In this document: piece after piece, positions 1 through 8,836 of the stretch
Position numbering within the stretch: position 1 is the first letter of the stretch
Layout: each line of letters starts with the position of its first letter
Assembly (NCBI GenBank): GCA_902494855.1
Contig: CABUVC010000001.1
Coordinates: 1 to 34,175, forward strand
Reading direction: 5' to 3'
DNA length: 34,175 nucleotides
Source: an uncultured Collinsella sp.
GTDB taxonomy: Bacteria; Actinomycetota; Coriobacteriia; Coriobacteriales; Coriobacteriaceae
Program-made: the position numbers and the translations under genes
The notes under the pieces: model-generated
Told to the model about the DNA's origin: nothing
Seen by the model: only the letters and a program-made list of their open reading frames with translations
The model's database searches: none

Positions 1-1058
1 CCTGTGAAGCCCCTCAGCATCTGAGTGCCGAGGCCGTGCCGTATTTGGTCCTGCGCCGTCGCGATGGCGAGGGTGAGGACGCGCCGCTCGTGCCGCGTCT
101 GACGTCCGCCTCGCAGATCGAGGCCTATTCGACCTGCCCGCTATGCTGGTTCGTCTCGTACCGCGTGAAGCCCCAGTCGATCGACGCGGGCTTTGGCAAC
201 ATGGAAAAGGGCAACTTTGTCCACGACGTGCTGGAGTATCTGCATGCCCGTCTGCCCCAAGAGGGCATGGAGCGCGTGACGCCCGAGAATCTGCCGCGCG
301 CACAGGAGCTGCTGCACGAGGTCTTTGACGAGACGTTGGCCGAGCACGCCGGCAAGCGCGGCACGGAGGGCCCGCTGGTGCCGCTCTCTGCGGTGGAGGA
401 GCGCCAGGTGGCCGAGATCTTGCCGCAGCTGGAGGGTGTGCTTGCCTACGAGTCCGAGGCACTTGCCCCCTTTGCCCCGCGCTACCTGGAGTTCGCCTTC
501 AACGAGCTCAAGGTCGAGTATGCCGGTTGGCCGCTTGGCGGGCGCATCGACCGCGTGGACGTGGACGCCGAGAATCGTGCCGTGGTGATCGACTACAAGC
601 ATCGCACGGGCGTTGAGGAGTTTAAGCTCGCCGACCCCACGGTGCGCGACGAGGAATCGGGCACGGCGCCCATCGACGATCCGCGCTGGTTGCCACCACA
701 TACCCAAACGCTCATCTACGCCCAGGCCATGCGTCGGGCGCTGGGCCTAGATACCCGTGCTGCGCTCTATTTCTCGACCAAGGGCGGCAAGCCCGCGCTG
801 CGCGGCGCGGCGAGTGCCGAGTTGCTCGAGGAAGAGCGTGGTGACGGTCGCATCCCGGGCCTCAAGAAGGGTTTCCCGGGCGAGGGCGGCAGCATGGACT
901 TCGATGCCCTGCTCGACCGCGTGGAGACCGGCATTGCCGAGCGCCTGCGCGAGCTCGAGGCAGGTGACGTCGCCGCTGTCGACCCGACATCGGCGCAAGC
1001 CGCGCATGCGCGCTGTTCGTATAACCACCAAGGAACGTTTGTAAGGAGGGGCGTGTAG
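1..1058 (+). CDS. addB: AddB-like PD-(D/E)XK nuclease, C-terminal part (5' end outside window)
   Basis: The reading frame is open from base 3 with no stop, so this is the 3' part (about 351 residues) of a longer gene; the GTG at 36 is internal. It resembles the RecB-family nuclease domain that ends AddB, partner of AddA in double-strand-break end resection. Numbering from the GTG at 36, visible motifs are a Cys pair at 34/37 (TCPLC), a G-x-x-x-H helix (KGNFVHDVLE), GRIDRVD around 169-175 and the catalytic VIDYK with D186 and K188. The stop is 3 nt before addA, with an AGGAGGGG Shine-Dalgarno sequence inside this gene's end, so the two are probably co-translated. Only one Cys (CSYNHQ) remains in the C-terminal tail, where AddB usually has three for its Fe-S cluster. 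A generic PD-(D/E)XK-family protein paired with the helicase is the alternative. Confidence 0.8.
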   Translation, partial: CEAPQHLSAEAVPYLVLRRRDGEGEDAPLVPRLTSASQIEAYSTCPLCWFVSYRVKPQSIDAGFGNMEKGNFVHDVLEYLHARLPQEGMERVTPENLPRAQELLHEVFDETLAEHAGKRGTEGPLVPLSAVEERQVAEILPQLEGVLAYESEALAPFAPRYLEFAFNELKVEYAGWPLGGRIDRVDVDAENRAVVIDYKHRTGVEEFKLADPTVRDEESGTAPIDDPRWLPPHTQTLIYAQAMRRALGLDTRAALYFSTKGGKPALRGAASAELLEEERGDGRIPGLKKGFPGEGGSMDFDALLDRVETGIAERLRELEAGDVAAVDPTSAQAAHARCSYNHQGTFVRRGV

Positions 1059-1061
1059 ACC

Positions 1062-4000
1062 ATGGATCTTTCGACTTTGATGCCGCAACAGCTGCAGATC
1101 GTCAAGACGCTCGACCGTCCGCTGTTTGTCTCGGCGGGCGCCGGTTCGGGCAAGACCTTTACCCTCACGCGCCGCATCGTCTACGCGCTCTCGCCCGAAT
1201 CCGGTCCGTTCGTCGAGCATCTGGACCAGGTGCTCGCCATCACCTTTACCAAGGATGCCGCGGCCGAGATTCGCGACCGCGTGCGCCGTGCGCTTATCGA
1301 CGAGGGCATGGACGAGGAAGCACTGACCGTCGACGACGCGTGGATTTCGACCATTCACGGCATGTGCTCGCGTATCCTGCGCGCGCATGCGCTGGAGCTG
1401 GGCATCGACCCCGAGTTCACGGTGCTCACCGATACCGACGAGCTTATGGACCAGGCTGTTGAGCATGTGCTGGCCCGCGCGACGGCGCCCGATGCCGCCC
1501 CCGAGCTCGCGGCATCGCTCAAGGCCCTCTATGCCTGGTATCCCATGGCGGGCGAGGGCGGTTCCTTTGGCACCGGCACGACCATCAAGGGCCTGGTGCG
1601 CGACCTGCTGGAGCTGTCGAGCCAGTTGCCGGGCGGTATGGACGACGTGTGCGTGGCGCGCGGCCAGGCCGATACCTCGGCACTCGCCGATGCCTATCGC
1701 GCAGCGCTGGGCGCAAGCAAGGCCGCGACCGAGAAGGCGCAGGTGGCACTCGACGCCATCGACGCGTTTGAGGCGAGCGGCAAAACCATGGAGGATGCGG
1801 CGCGACTCATGATGTCGTGCAGTATGCCTCGGGCGAGCAAGGCGTTTCCTAAGGAGCAGGTGGAGCTACTCAAGGCCGAGGCCGCCGATGCGTTTGTCAA
1901 TATCGTGCTTGCCTGCGGCGGCCCGGCGCTCGATGCGCTGGTGGGGCTTGCCCGTGCCGTAGAGGCGGAGTACCGTGCGCTCAAGGCCGACCAGTCCGCG
2001 CTCGATAACAATGACCTGCTGCGCATGGCGTACGAGGCGCTGCGCGACTACCCGGCTATTCGAGCTGCCTATGAGGGCCGCTTTAAGATGGTCATGATCG
2101 ACGAGTTCCAAGATACCGACCAGATGCAGGTCGATCTGATTCGCTATTTGACGGGTGCGGGCGAGCGCGCGCTGTGCACGGTGGGCGATGCGCAGCAGTC
2201 GATCTATCGCTTCCGTGGTGCCGAGGTCGAGGTGTTTCGCCGCCAGGAGCGCAAGGTGGGTTCGACGACGGCGTCCGAGACGGTCACCACGTCCGATGCT
2301 CCCGCCGGCGAGCTCGTCAAACTCGTGCGCAACTTCCGCAGCCACGACGAGGTGCTGCGCTATGTGGCGCGCGTCTTTGACGGCGACACCGGTGGTTTGA
2401 TGCAGGGGTTCTTGGATCTTGAACCGAGCGACAAACGCAAGGACATGCTCAAGGCAAAGGCTTCGCGCCGCCAGGCGCTGTTCGTTGCCGGCGGCAGTAT
2501 GCAGGAGCGCACGCAGGCCAAGGCCCGTGCGATCGCCGAGCGATTCCATGCGCTTGCCGATGCCGGCCAGCCCCAGGGCGGCATGGTGCTGCTGCTGGGT
2601 CGCATGACCAATGCCGGCGTCTACGCGCAGGCCTTCCGCGACCAAGGACTCGACTGCGTCATCGCAGGCGGCTCGGTCTTTGCCCAGGCGGCCGAGGTGC
2701 AGACGGTGCGTGCCCTGGTCTGCGCGCTCGCCAATCCGGCCGATACGGCCCAAGGCCTTATGCCGTTGCTGGCCTCGCCGATGTTTGCACTCGGCGCCCA
2801 GGAGTTCCTGGCGCTGGCGACCAAGCTCGACGAGCAGACGGGCGAGACGTCGCGCCGCAATATCGATGTGGGCATCATGAGCGATTCCGATGTGCCGGGT
2901 TTGCAGAACCTGCCGCTCGTGACGCGTGCCCGCGAGGTGCTGCGCTACGCGCTTCGTCGCGTGGGACGCGATTCGTTCGCCGCCATCGCGCGCGATGTGG
3001 TCAATGCCTCCGGCTGGTTCGTGCGTCTGGCGCAGCGCGGCCCCGAGGGCAAGGCCATTGCCGCCAACGTGCTCAAGGCGCTCGACGCCGTGGCCGAGGC
3101 AGAGGCCGAGCTCGGCAATTCTCCGCGCTCCATCGCGCTCGCCTTCGACCGCTTCTTGGCGGGCAAGGAGGCCCCGGGCGCCCTCAACGAGGAGGGCGAC
3201 GGCGCGGTGCGCATCATGACCGTGCATGCGTCCAAGGGCCTGGAGTATCCGGTCGTGGCGGTTGCCGAGTGTTTTGGCGTGCGTAAGTCCTCGGGTGCGG
3301 CACAGATGGGCCGCGTCGAGGGCGGAGCACAGGTCGTGGCACTGCCGGCGCGCTTCGACGGCGTTAAGCTCGCCGACGGTACCTTTGTGAAGGGCGACGA
3401 CGTCAAAAAGCAGTTTGAGCATGCGTTTAAGGGCAAGGGCACGTCGCTGTGGCTGCCGCCGGAGCTCATGGAGGACGTCTGTGCGACGGGTTCTCCCGCC
3501 GAGGCATTTGCTCGCCTGCGCAACGACGACCTGCAGCTTTCGCTCGAGGAGCGGGCCCGCTTGCTCTATGTTGCCATGACGCGTGCGCGCGAGCTGGTGA
3601 TCTTGGCGATGGATACCGGCGTGAGCCGTGGCAAGGTGACGGCGCCGACCTTCGACGTTGAGACCGATCTGACCTACGATGTGCTGCGCCGTATTTTGCC
3701 GACCGACGCTCTGGACATGCCGCAGCTCGATGCCGACCGCCTGGTGTTCGACAACTCCCAGCCGGGCGACTACGAGCTCATTTCGCTCGCGGGCTTTACC
3801 TTTGGCGAGCAGGCGTTTGAGGCCAACGCTTCGCTGGATGCCGAGGGCAGGCTTGTTCGTGGCGATGCCGATACAGATGCTGCCGACGATTCGGCCAGTA
3901 CAATCGTCCCCGGTCCTGCCGACCCCAAGCCCGATTCGTTTGAGCTCGTGTATCCCCAGGCAGTGGGCGTGCGCATGGGCATCTGTCCGTTCCCGGTGCG

Positions 4001-4694
4001 TGACTCGTATAGCTACTCGTCAATTGCCGTGGCGCTGCATGCCGAGTCCGAGGACCGTGCCGCCGAGGCGCTTGTTCCCATGGACGAGTCCGGCGATGAT
4101 GCGGAGTCGGATGGCTCGGAGATGGCCGATGCGGACGTGGCTGCTGTCGAGCCCGCCGGCAACCCCATGGCGCTGGGCTCGGCCTTCCACGCCGCTTGCC
4201 AGTGGCTCATCGAGATGGGTGCCGATGCGCTGCCCGTTGAGCGTGCCGACGCCCTGGCTCGCTTGTGGCGCCTGACGCCGGAACAGCGCGAGCGCTTCGA
4301 TGTCGCTCTGGATCGCTGGCTCAAGTCGTCGGTTCGTGCCGAGCTGCTCGCGTGGCCGTGCATCCGTGCCGAGGTGCCGTTCTTCTCGCTGGGCTGCGAG
4401 GACGAGGATATCGCCCGCTACGGCGCCTATGCCGAGGGCGCCATCGATGCCTTGGCAACCGACCCGGCGGATCCGTCGCGCGCACTGGTCATCGACTACA
4501 AGACGGGTGGCACGCCGGATGAGACGCCGGAGCAGCTGCTCGAGAAACACGCCTTGCAGGCGCGCGTTTACGCCGACGTTCTGCACAAGGCGGGCTTTGA
4601 GGTCGTGACCGTCAAGTTCGTTCGCGTGGAGCGGGCGAATCCAACCATCTTCGTCAATCCCGCCGAACCTCAAGTGGTCACCTACAATCTCTAG
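1062..4694 (+). CDS. addA: AddA-like UvrD-family helicase/nuclease
   Basis: A 1210-residue ATP-dependent 3'-5' helicase with a C-terminal nuclease, the AddA subunit of the recombination-initiating AddAB complex. Visible motifs in order: Walker A SAGAGSGKT (24-32), an ITFTKDAAAEIRDR motif Ia, Walker B IDEFQDTD (D347, E348), GDAQQSIYRFRGA (motif III/IV), TVHASKGLEYP (H722-K725), LLYVAMTRARE (motif VI), then after an acidic D/E-rich linker the RecB-type nuclease with ALGSAFHAA, GAIDAL and VIDYK (D1145, K1147). Length matches the family (about 1200). The start ATG follows AGGAGGGG with good spacing and lies 3 nt after the upstream addB-like gene, as in addBA operons. Both the helicase and nuclease residues look intact, so the subunit is expected to be active. 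Confidence 0.93.
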   Translation: MDLSTLMPQQLQIVKTLDRPLFVSAGAGSGKTFTLTRRIVYALSPESGPFVEHLDQVLAITFTKDAAAEIRDRVRRALIDEGMDEEALTVDDAWISTIHGMCSRILRAHALELGIDPEFTVLTDTDELMDQAVEHVLARATAPDAAPELAASLKALYAWYPMAGEGGSFGTGTTIKGLVRDLLELSSQLPGGMDDVCVARGQADTSALADAYRAALGASKAATEKAQVALDAIDAFEASGKTMEDAARLMMSCSMPRASKAFPKEQVELLKAEAADAFVNIVLACGGPALDALVGLARAVEAEYRALKADQSALDNNDLLRMAYEALRDYPAIRAAYEGRFKMVMIDEFQDTDQMQVDLIRYLTGAGERALCTVGDAQQSIYRFRGAEVEVFRRQERKVGSTTASETVTTSDAPAGELVKLVRNFRSHDEVLRYVARVFDGDTGGLMQGFLDLEPSDKRKDMLKAKASRRQALFVAGGSMQERTQAKARAIAERFHALADAGQPQGGMVLLLGRMTNAGVYAQAFRDQGLDCVIAGGSVFAQAAEVQTVRALVCALANPADTAQGLMPLLASPMFALGAQEFLALATKLDEQTGETSRRNIDVGIMSDSDVPGLQNLPLVTRAREVLRYALRRVGRDSFAAIARDVVNASGWFVRLAQRGPEGKAIAANVLKALDAVAEAEAELGNSPRSIALAFDRFLAGKEAPGALNEEGDGAVRIMTVHASKGLEYPVVAVAECFGVRKSSGAAQMGRVEGGAQVVALPARFDGVKLADGTFVKGDDVKKQFEHAFKGKGTSLWLPPELMEDVCATGSPAEAFARLRNDDLQLSLEERARLLYVAMTRARELVILAMDTGVSRGKVTAPTFDVETDLTYDVLRRILPTDALDMPQLDADRLVFDNSQPGDYELISLAGFTFGEQAFEANASLDAEGRLVRGDADTDAADDSASTIVPGPADPKPDSFELVYPQAVGVRMGICPFPVRDSYSYSSIAVALHAESEDRAAEALVPMDESGDDAESDGSEMADADVAAVEPAGNPMALGSAFHAACQWLIEMGADALPVERADALARLWRLTPEQRERFDVALDRWLKSSVRAELLAWPCIRAEVPFFSLGCEDEDIARYGAYAEGAIDALATDPADPSRALVIDYKTGGTPDETPEQLLEKHALQARVYADVLHKAGFEVVTVKFVRVERANPTIFVNPAEPQVVTYNL

Positions 4695-4706
4695 TCCTCA
4701 GATAAC

Positions 4707-4769
4707 TTGCGGTGGAATACGGACTGTTTTGGTCAAAAAAGCCGCCAAACAGTCCGCATTTCACCGCAA
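4707..4769. repeat. Long imperfect inverted repeat (REP-like or terminator hairpin)
   Basis: Two arms, 4707-4732 and 4745-4769, are reverse complements with two substitutions and one extra T; the core is CGGACTGTTT paired with AAACAGTCCG and the tips are TTGCGGTG and CACCGCAA. The loop is 12 nt (4733-4744) and contains AAAAAA. It begins 12 nt after the addA stop and lies upstream of dnaE. A transcript would fold into a stem of about 25 bp. There is no T-tract after it on either strand, so it reads more like an intergenic palindromic repeat than a standard intrinsic terminator, although it may still end or stabilise the addA mRNA. Confidence 0.75.
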
Positions 4770-4826
4770 CTGCAAGAGGAGCCGTGTGGGTTTGGGCTAG
4801 GTTCGGGTGCCGTCCGCGCTGTGCGG

Positions 4827-4832
4827 TAGAAT
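4827..4832 (+). promoter_or_regulatory. Candidate -10 box of dnaE promoter
   Basis: TAGAAT sits 41 nt upstream of the dnaE ATG, and transcription would start near 4839. No convincing -35 is seen at 16-18 nt spacing. The same TAGAAT hexamer in a similar context occurs upstream of the gene at 19375. Confidence 0.35.
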
Positions 4833-4872
4833 CGTAACCCTAAGATCACGAACCCGCATCGGAGCTCATTAC

Positions 4873-7800
4873 ATGGCATTCGTCCATCTGCACAATCACA
4901 CTGTTTTCTCCATGCTCGACGGCGCAACCCGTATCCAGGATATGGTCAACCGTGCCGTTGAGCTTGGCATGCCCGCCGTTGCCATTACCGACCACGGCTA
5001 CATGTATGGCGTGCCCGACCTGGCGCTGGCCTGCGACGCCGTTAACCACAACACGCCCGAGTACAAAACCTGGAGTCACGACAAGGCCTTCTTGGAAAAG
5101 GACCGCCGCGACGAGCTGGTGGAGCCCGACCCCGAGGCAAACCCGCGCGAGCATGCCCAGTACGTCAAGGACATGGCCATGTGGGACGAGAAGGGCAACA
5201 TCGACGAGCTCAAGCCGCCCCTGGTCATTAAACCCATCTTTGGCTGCGAGGTCTACTTTACGCCGGACGAGACCCTTGCCCGCGACCACAAGCCCGAGCT
5301 CTACCATATGATCCTCCTGGCCAAAGACCAGGAAGGCTACGTCAACCTGATGCAGACGGTCTCCGAGGCCGCCGTGCAGGGCTTTTACTACAAGCCGCGT
5401 GTGACGCTCGACAACCTGCGCCGCCATGCCAAGGGCATGATCTGCACGAGCGCCTGTATCGCGGGCATCATCCCCAAATACATCGACCGCGGCGACATGG
5501 AAGGCGCCATCAAGTGGGCCGAGACCTTCCGTGATACCTTCGAGCCCGGCGACTTCTACATCGAGATCCAGGAACACGGCATCACCACCGACAACGGCCT
5601 GACCGACGAGCAGATGGACCGCACGCTCATCGATATCGCCAAGCAGGTGGGCGTCAAGGTCATCGCCACCAACGATTTCCACTACCTGCGCCGCGAGGAC
5701 GCGCCGGTGCAGGACGTCATCATGTGCATTGGCATGAACGCCAAGGTCGACGACCCCAACCGCATGCGCATGACCGGCTCGGAGTTTTATATGAAGACCG
5801 AGGAGGAGATGCGGGCGATGTTCCCGTATTGCCCCGAGGCCTGCGACAACACACTCGAGATCGCCGACAAGTGCTACGTGGAGCTGGACTGGGATTCCAT
5901 CATCCTGCCGCGCTTCCCGCTGCTCGATCCCGGCGAGACGCACGAGAGCCAGTTCCGCCGCGAGTGTGAGAAGGGCCTGCGCCAGCACTATGGTGACGAC
6001 TGGGCCACGCGCGAGATCGGTGGCGTCAACATCAAAGAGCGCTTTGAGTACGAATACAAGGTCATCTGCGACAAGGGCTTTGCCGCCTACTTTTTGATCG
6101 TCGCCGAGTACGTGCAATGGGCCAAGGACAACGGCATCGGCGTCGGCCCCGGCCGTGGCTCGGCCGCCGGCGCTATCGTCGCCTACGCCATGAACATCAC
6201 CGCGTTCGACCCGCTCGAGAACGGCCTGATGTTCGAGAGGTTCCTGTCCCCGCAGCGTACCGAGATGCCCGATATCGATATGGACTTCGACGATGAGCGG
6301 CGCCTCGAGGTCGTGGAGCACGTTCGCCAGCTCTATGGCCCCGAGAAGGTCACCCACGTCATCACCTACTCGACCATCAAGGCTAAGCAGGCCATCAACG
6401 ACGCCGCGCGCGTTCTGGATTACCCGGTCTACATGGGCCAGCGCCTGTCCAAGATGGTCTCGAGCGACCCCAAGGTCAAGCTCAAGCAGGTGCTCGAAAA
6501 GCAACCCGGCAAAGAGGATCTGTTTAACCCCGACTTTGCCGAGGCCTATAAAAAGGATGACGACGCCCGCCGCATCATCGACACGGCGCTCTCTATCGAG
6601 GGCCTCACTCGTGGCGAGGGCGTGCACGCGTGCGCCGTTCTGATCTGCCGCGACCCCGTCAACGAGCACGTACCCACCAAGCTCGATACCAAGGGCGGCG
6701 TCGAGATTACCCAGTACGAGGGTCATACCGTTGCCGACATGGGCCTGCTCAAGATGGACTTCCTGGGCCTGCGCACGCTGACGGTTATCTCTAAGGCCAA
6801 GGCCAACATCAAAAAGAACTTCGGCATCGACATCAAAGAGGAAGAGATTCCCTTTGACGATCCCGAGATCTTTAAGCTCATGGGCTCCGGCCACACCGCC
6901 GGCGTCTTCCAGGTCGAGTCCGCCGGCATGACGGCCACGATCAAGAACATGAAGCCCACCGAGTACAAGCACGTCGTGGCATTGATCGCCCTGTACCGCC
7001 CGGGCCCGCTGGGCGCCGGCATGGTTTCGTCCTACATCAACCGTATGAACGGCAAGGAGCCGGCCGTCTCCTATGACGACCGTCTGGACGACATCCTGGG
7101 CGAAACCTACGGCACCATGGTCTACCAGGAGCAGGTTATGCTCATCTCCGTCGAGATGTGCGGCTTCTCCAAGGGCGAATCGGACTCGCGTATCCGTAAG
7201 CCCGTGGCTAAGAAGAAGATCAAGCTGCTCACGTCGACGGTGCTCCACTGGGAGGATGGCTCGGACGAGACCACCTACGACCACTGGATGAACGGCGCCA
7301 TCAAGAACAACTACACGCGCGAGGTCGCCCAGAAGATTTGGGACGATGTTCTCGAGTTCGCGTCCTACGCCTTTAACAAGTCGCACTCCGCCGGCTACGC
7401 CATCCTGGTTATGCAGACGGCATGGCTCAAGGCGCACTATCCGCACGAGTACATGGCGGCCGTTCTGACGTCCTACACGGGCAAGACCGACAAGATCGTT
7501 CACTACGTCTCGGCGTGCCGTCACGACGGCATCCCCGTGCTGTCGCCAGATGTCAACGAGTCCGGTACCGAGTTCACGGCTACCAAGGAAGGCGTGCGCT
7601 TTGGTTTGGCCGGCATCCGCGGCGTGGGCACCGGCGTGGCGCAGGCGATTATCGCCGAGCGCGAGGCGGGCGGCCCGTTTAAGACGCTGCACGACTTTGT
7701 CGAGCGCGTGGACTCGAGCCAGGCTAACCGTCGCGTGATCGAATCGCTCATCAAGGCAGGCGCCTTCGACTCCACGGGGTATCCGCGGCGCCAGATGATG

Positions 7801-8676
7801 CACTTTGTGGATAAGAACAACCCCGAGAACATCATCGATGCAGCCGTGAAGCGCCAGAAGGATCGTGCGAGCGGCCAGACGTCGTTCTTCGACATGTTCG
7901 GCGACGTTGAGGGCTCGGGCTTTGAGGTGAGCGTGCCCGATCCGGATGGCCAGGAGTGGGACCGCCACCTTAAGCTGAGCCAGGAGAAGGAGGTTCTGGG
8001 CATCTATGTCTCGGACCATCCGCTGCGCCCGTTTGAGTATGCGCTAGCCAAGGCGCGCGACTTCTCGTTCTCGCAGATCGACACCGGCTACGAGGTGCAA
8101 AACCCCACGGGCGGTACCATCAACCAGGAGATTCCCGAGGGTAAGGCGCTGTGGTGGGCCGGTATGGTCTCGAGCGTGTCCAAGCGTGTGACCAAAAACG
8201 GCGACCCCATGGGCATCGTGCAGCTCGAGGACATGGAAGGCGAGGCCACCGTCGTCGTGTTCCCCAAGACCTATAAAGAGGCCGAGGGGTACCTGTACGG
8301 CGAGGTCGATCCCGAGACCGGTGCGCAGCTGTCCGATGCGTTTGTTCGCATTAAGGGCAAGCTCGAGCGTTCGGACCGCGGCGACCAGATCATCGCGCAG
8401 GAGATCGTGCCGCTTGAGCTTAACGAGGAGAACAACAAGCCCAAGGTGTTTGAGGTCATGGTGCCCAACAGCCGCTTTAGCCAGGGCAATATGGCGCGTC
8501 TTGCCACGGTGCTTACCGCCAACCCGGGCGGCGACCGCGTGGAGATCTTTATCGAGCAGGTGGACGGGCGCGTACTGCGTGCCGAGGTGCCGGCCAAGGT
8601 CAATGCGCGCTCGATTCCACTGCTGGCCGAGGCCAAGGCCATTGTGGGCAACCAGGGCCGCGTGACGGTTATCTAA
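4873..8676 (+). CDS. dnaE: DNA polymerase III alpha subunit (DnaE) with intact PHP domain
   Basis: Replicative polymerase of 1267 residues. The start ATG at 4873 follows GGAG at 4861 with 8-nt spacing; an in-frame ATG-like start further upstream lacks a site. The N-terminal PHP domain keeps all expected metal ligands: H7, H9, D16, H41, E126, H145, C195, D268 and H270, consistent with an active 3'-5' proofreading exonuclease as in Mycobacterium tuberculosis DnaE1 and unlike E. coli. The family-C core shows GPGRGSAAG and the catalytic PDIDMDFD (D469 and D471 by alignment to E. coli D401/D403), followed by GVFQVES, YRPGPL, FNKSHSAGYA, the helix-hairpin-helix GIRGVGTG, and a C-terminal OB fold (WAGMVSSVSKRV). 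An extra acidic segment of about 50 residues interrupts the PHP domain between residues 52 and 120. Confidence 0.97.
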   Translation: MAFVHLHNHTVFSMLDGATRIQDMVNRAVELGMPAVAITDHGYMYGVPDLALACDAVNHNTPEYKTWSHDKAFLEKDRRDELVEPDPEANPREHAQYVKDMAMWDEKGNIDELKPPLVIKPIFGCEVYFTPDETLARDHKPELYHMILLAKDQEGYVNLMQTVSEAAVQGFYYKPRVTLDNLRRHAKGMICTSACIAGIIPKYIDRGDMEGAIKWAETFRDTFEPGDFYIEIQEHGITTDNGLTDEQMDRTLIDIAKQVGVKVIATNDFHYLRREDAPVQDVIMCIGMNAKVDDPNRMRMTGSEFYMKTEEEMRAMFPYCPEACDNTLEIADKCYVELDWDSIILPRFPLLDPGETHESQFRRECEKGLRQHYGDDWATREIGGVNIKERFEYEYKVICDKGFAAYFLIVAEYVQWAKDNGIGVGPGRGSAAGAIVAYAMNITAFDPLENGLMFERFLSPQRTEMPDIDMDFDDERRLEVVEHVRQLYGPEKVTHVITYSTIKAKQAINDAARVLDYPVYMGQRLSKMVSSDPKVKLKQVLEKQPGKEDLFNPDFAEAYKKDDDARRIIDTALSIEGLTRGEGVHACAVLICRDPVNEHVPTKLDTKGGVEITQYEGHTVADMGLLKMDFLGLRTLTVISKAKANIKKNFGIDIKEEEIPFDDPEIFKLMGSGHTAGVFQVESAGMTATIKNMKPTEYKHVVALIALYRPGPLGAGMVSSYINRMNGKEPAVSYDDRLDDILGETYGTMVYQEQVMLISVEMCGFSKGESDSRIRKPVAKKKIKLLTSTVLHWEDGSDETTYDHWMNGAIKNNYTREVAQKIWDDVLEFASYAFNKSHSAGYAILVMQTAWLKAHYPHEYMAAVLTSYTGKTDKIVHYVSACRHDGIPVLSPDVNESGTEFTATKEGVRFGLAGIRGVGTGVAQAIIAEREAGGPFKTLHDFVERVDSSQANRRVIESLIKAGAFDSTGYPRRQMMHFVDKNNPENIIDAAVKRQKDRASGQTSFFDMFGDVEGSGFEVSVPDPDGQEWDRHLKLSQEKEVLGIYVSDHPLRPFEYALAKARDFSFSQIDTGYEVQNPTGGTINQEIPEGKALWWAGMVSSVSKRVTKNGDPMGIVQLEDMEGEATVVVFPKTYKEAEGYLYGEVDPETGAQLSDAFVRIKGKLERSDRGDQIIAQEIVPLELNEENNKPKVFEVMVPNSRFSQGNMARLATVLTANPGGDRVEIFIEQVDGRVLRAEVPAKVNARSIPLLAEAKAIVGNQGRVTVI

Positions 8677-8689
8677 AATGATTTTGCTG

Positions 8690-8816
8690 GGGTAGCTAAT
8701 TTGGGACGGGGCTATTTTAGCTACCCTTTGACTGACGGCGAATGAGCCAGGGTCGGAATACATCTCAACCGACATATGGGGGTAGCTAAAATAGCCCCGT
8801 CCCAAATTAGCTACCC
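8690..8816. repeat. Perfect 37-bp inverted repeat pair (REPIN/BIME-like)
   Basis: Arms 8690-8726 and 8780-8816 are exact reverse complements over 37 bp, separated by 53 bp. Each arm is itself bounded by a 10-bp inverted repeat (GGGTAGCTAA ... TTAGCTACCC) around a TTTGGGACGGGGC core, so each can fold alone or pair with the other. It fills the space between the dnaE stop and the SNF2-gene Shine-Dalgarno sequence, which starts 11 nt after the right arm. This is the layout of REP doublets mobilised by RAYT transposases; no such transposase lies in the window, and the assignment is inferred from architecture. Confidence 0.85.
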
Positions 8817-8836
8817 TGTGTGGATTGGAGGAAGTG

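Noticed and set aside
1866..3422. 518-codon antisense frame inside addA
   Set aside because: Shadow of addA in high-GC DNA with no start signal or recognisable domain.
7190..7330. Intein or insertion within DnaE
   Set aside because: The divergent segment is short, has no splicing motifs, and lies between conserved DnaE blocks in a normal position; it looks like lineage variation.
4846..8019. Very long antisense frame (over 1000 codons) opposite dnaE
   Set aside because: High-GC third positions leave the opposite frame free of stops; its His/Val/Leu/Asp-rich composition is that of a shadow, and dnaE is certain.
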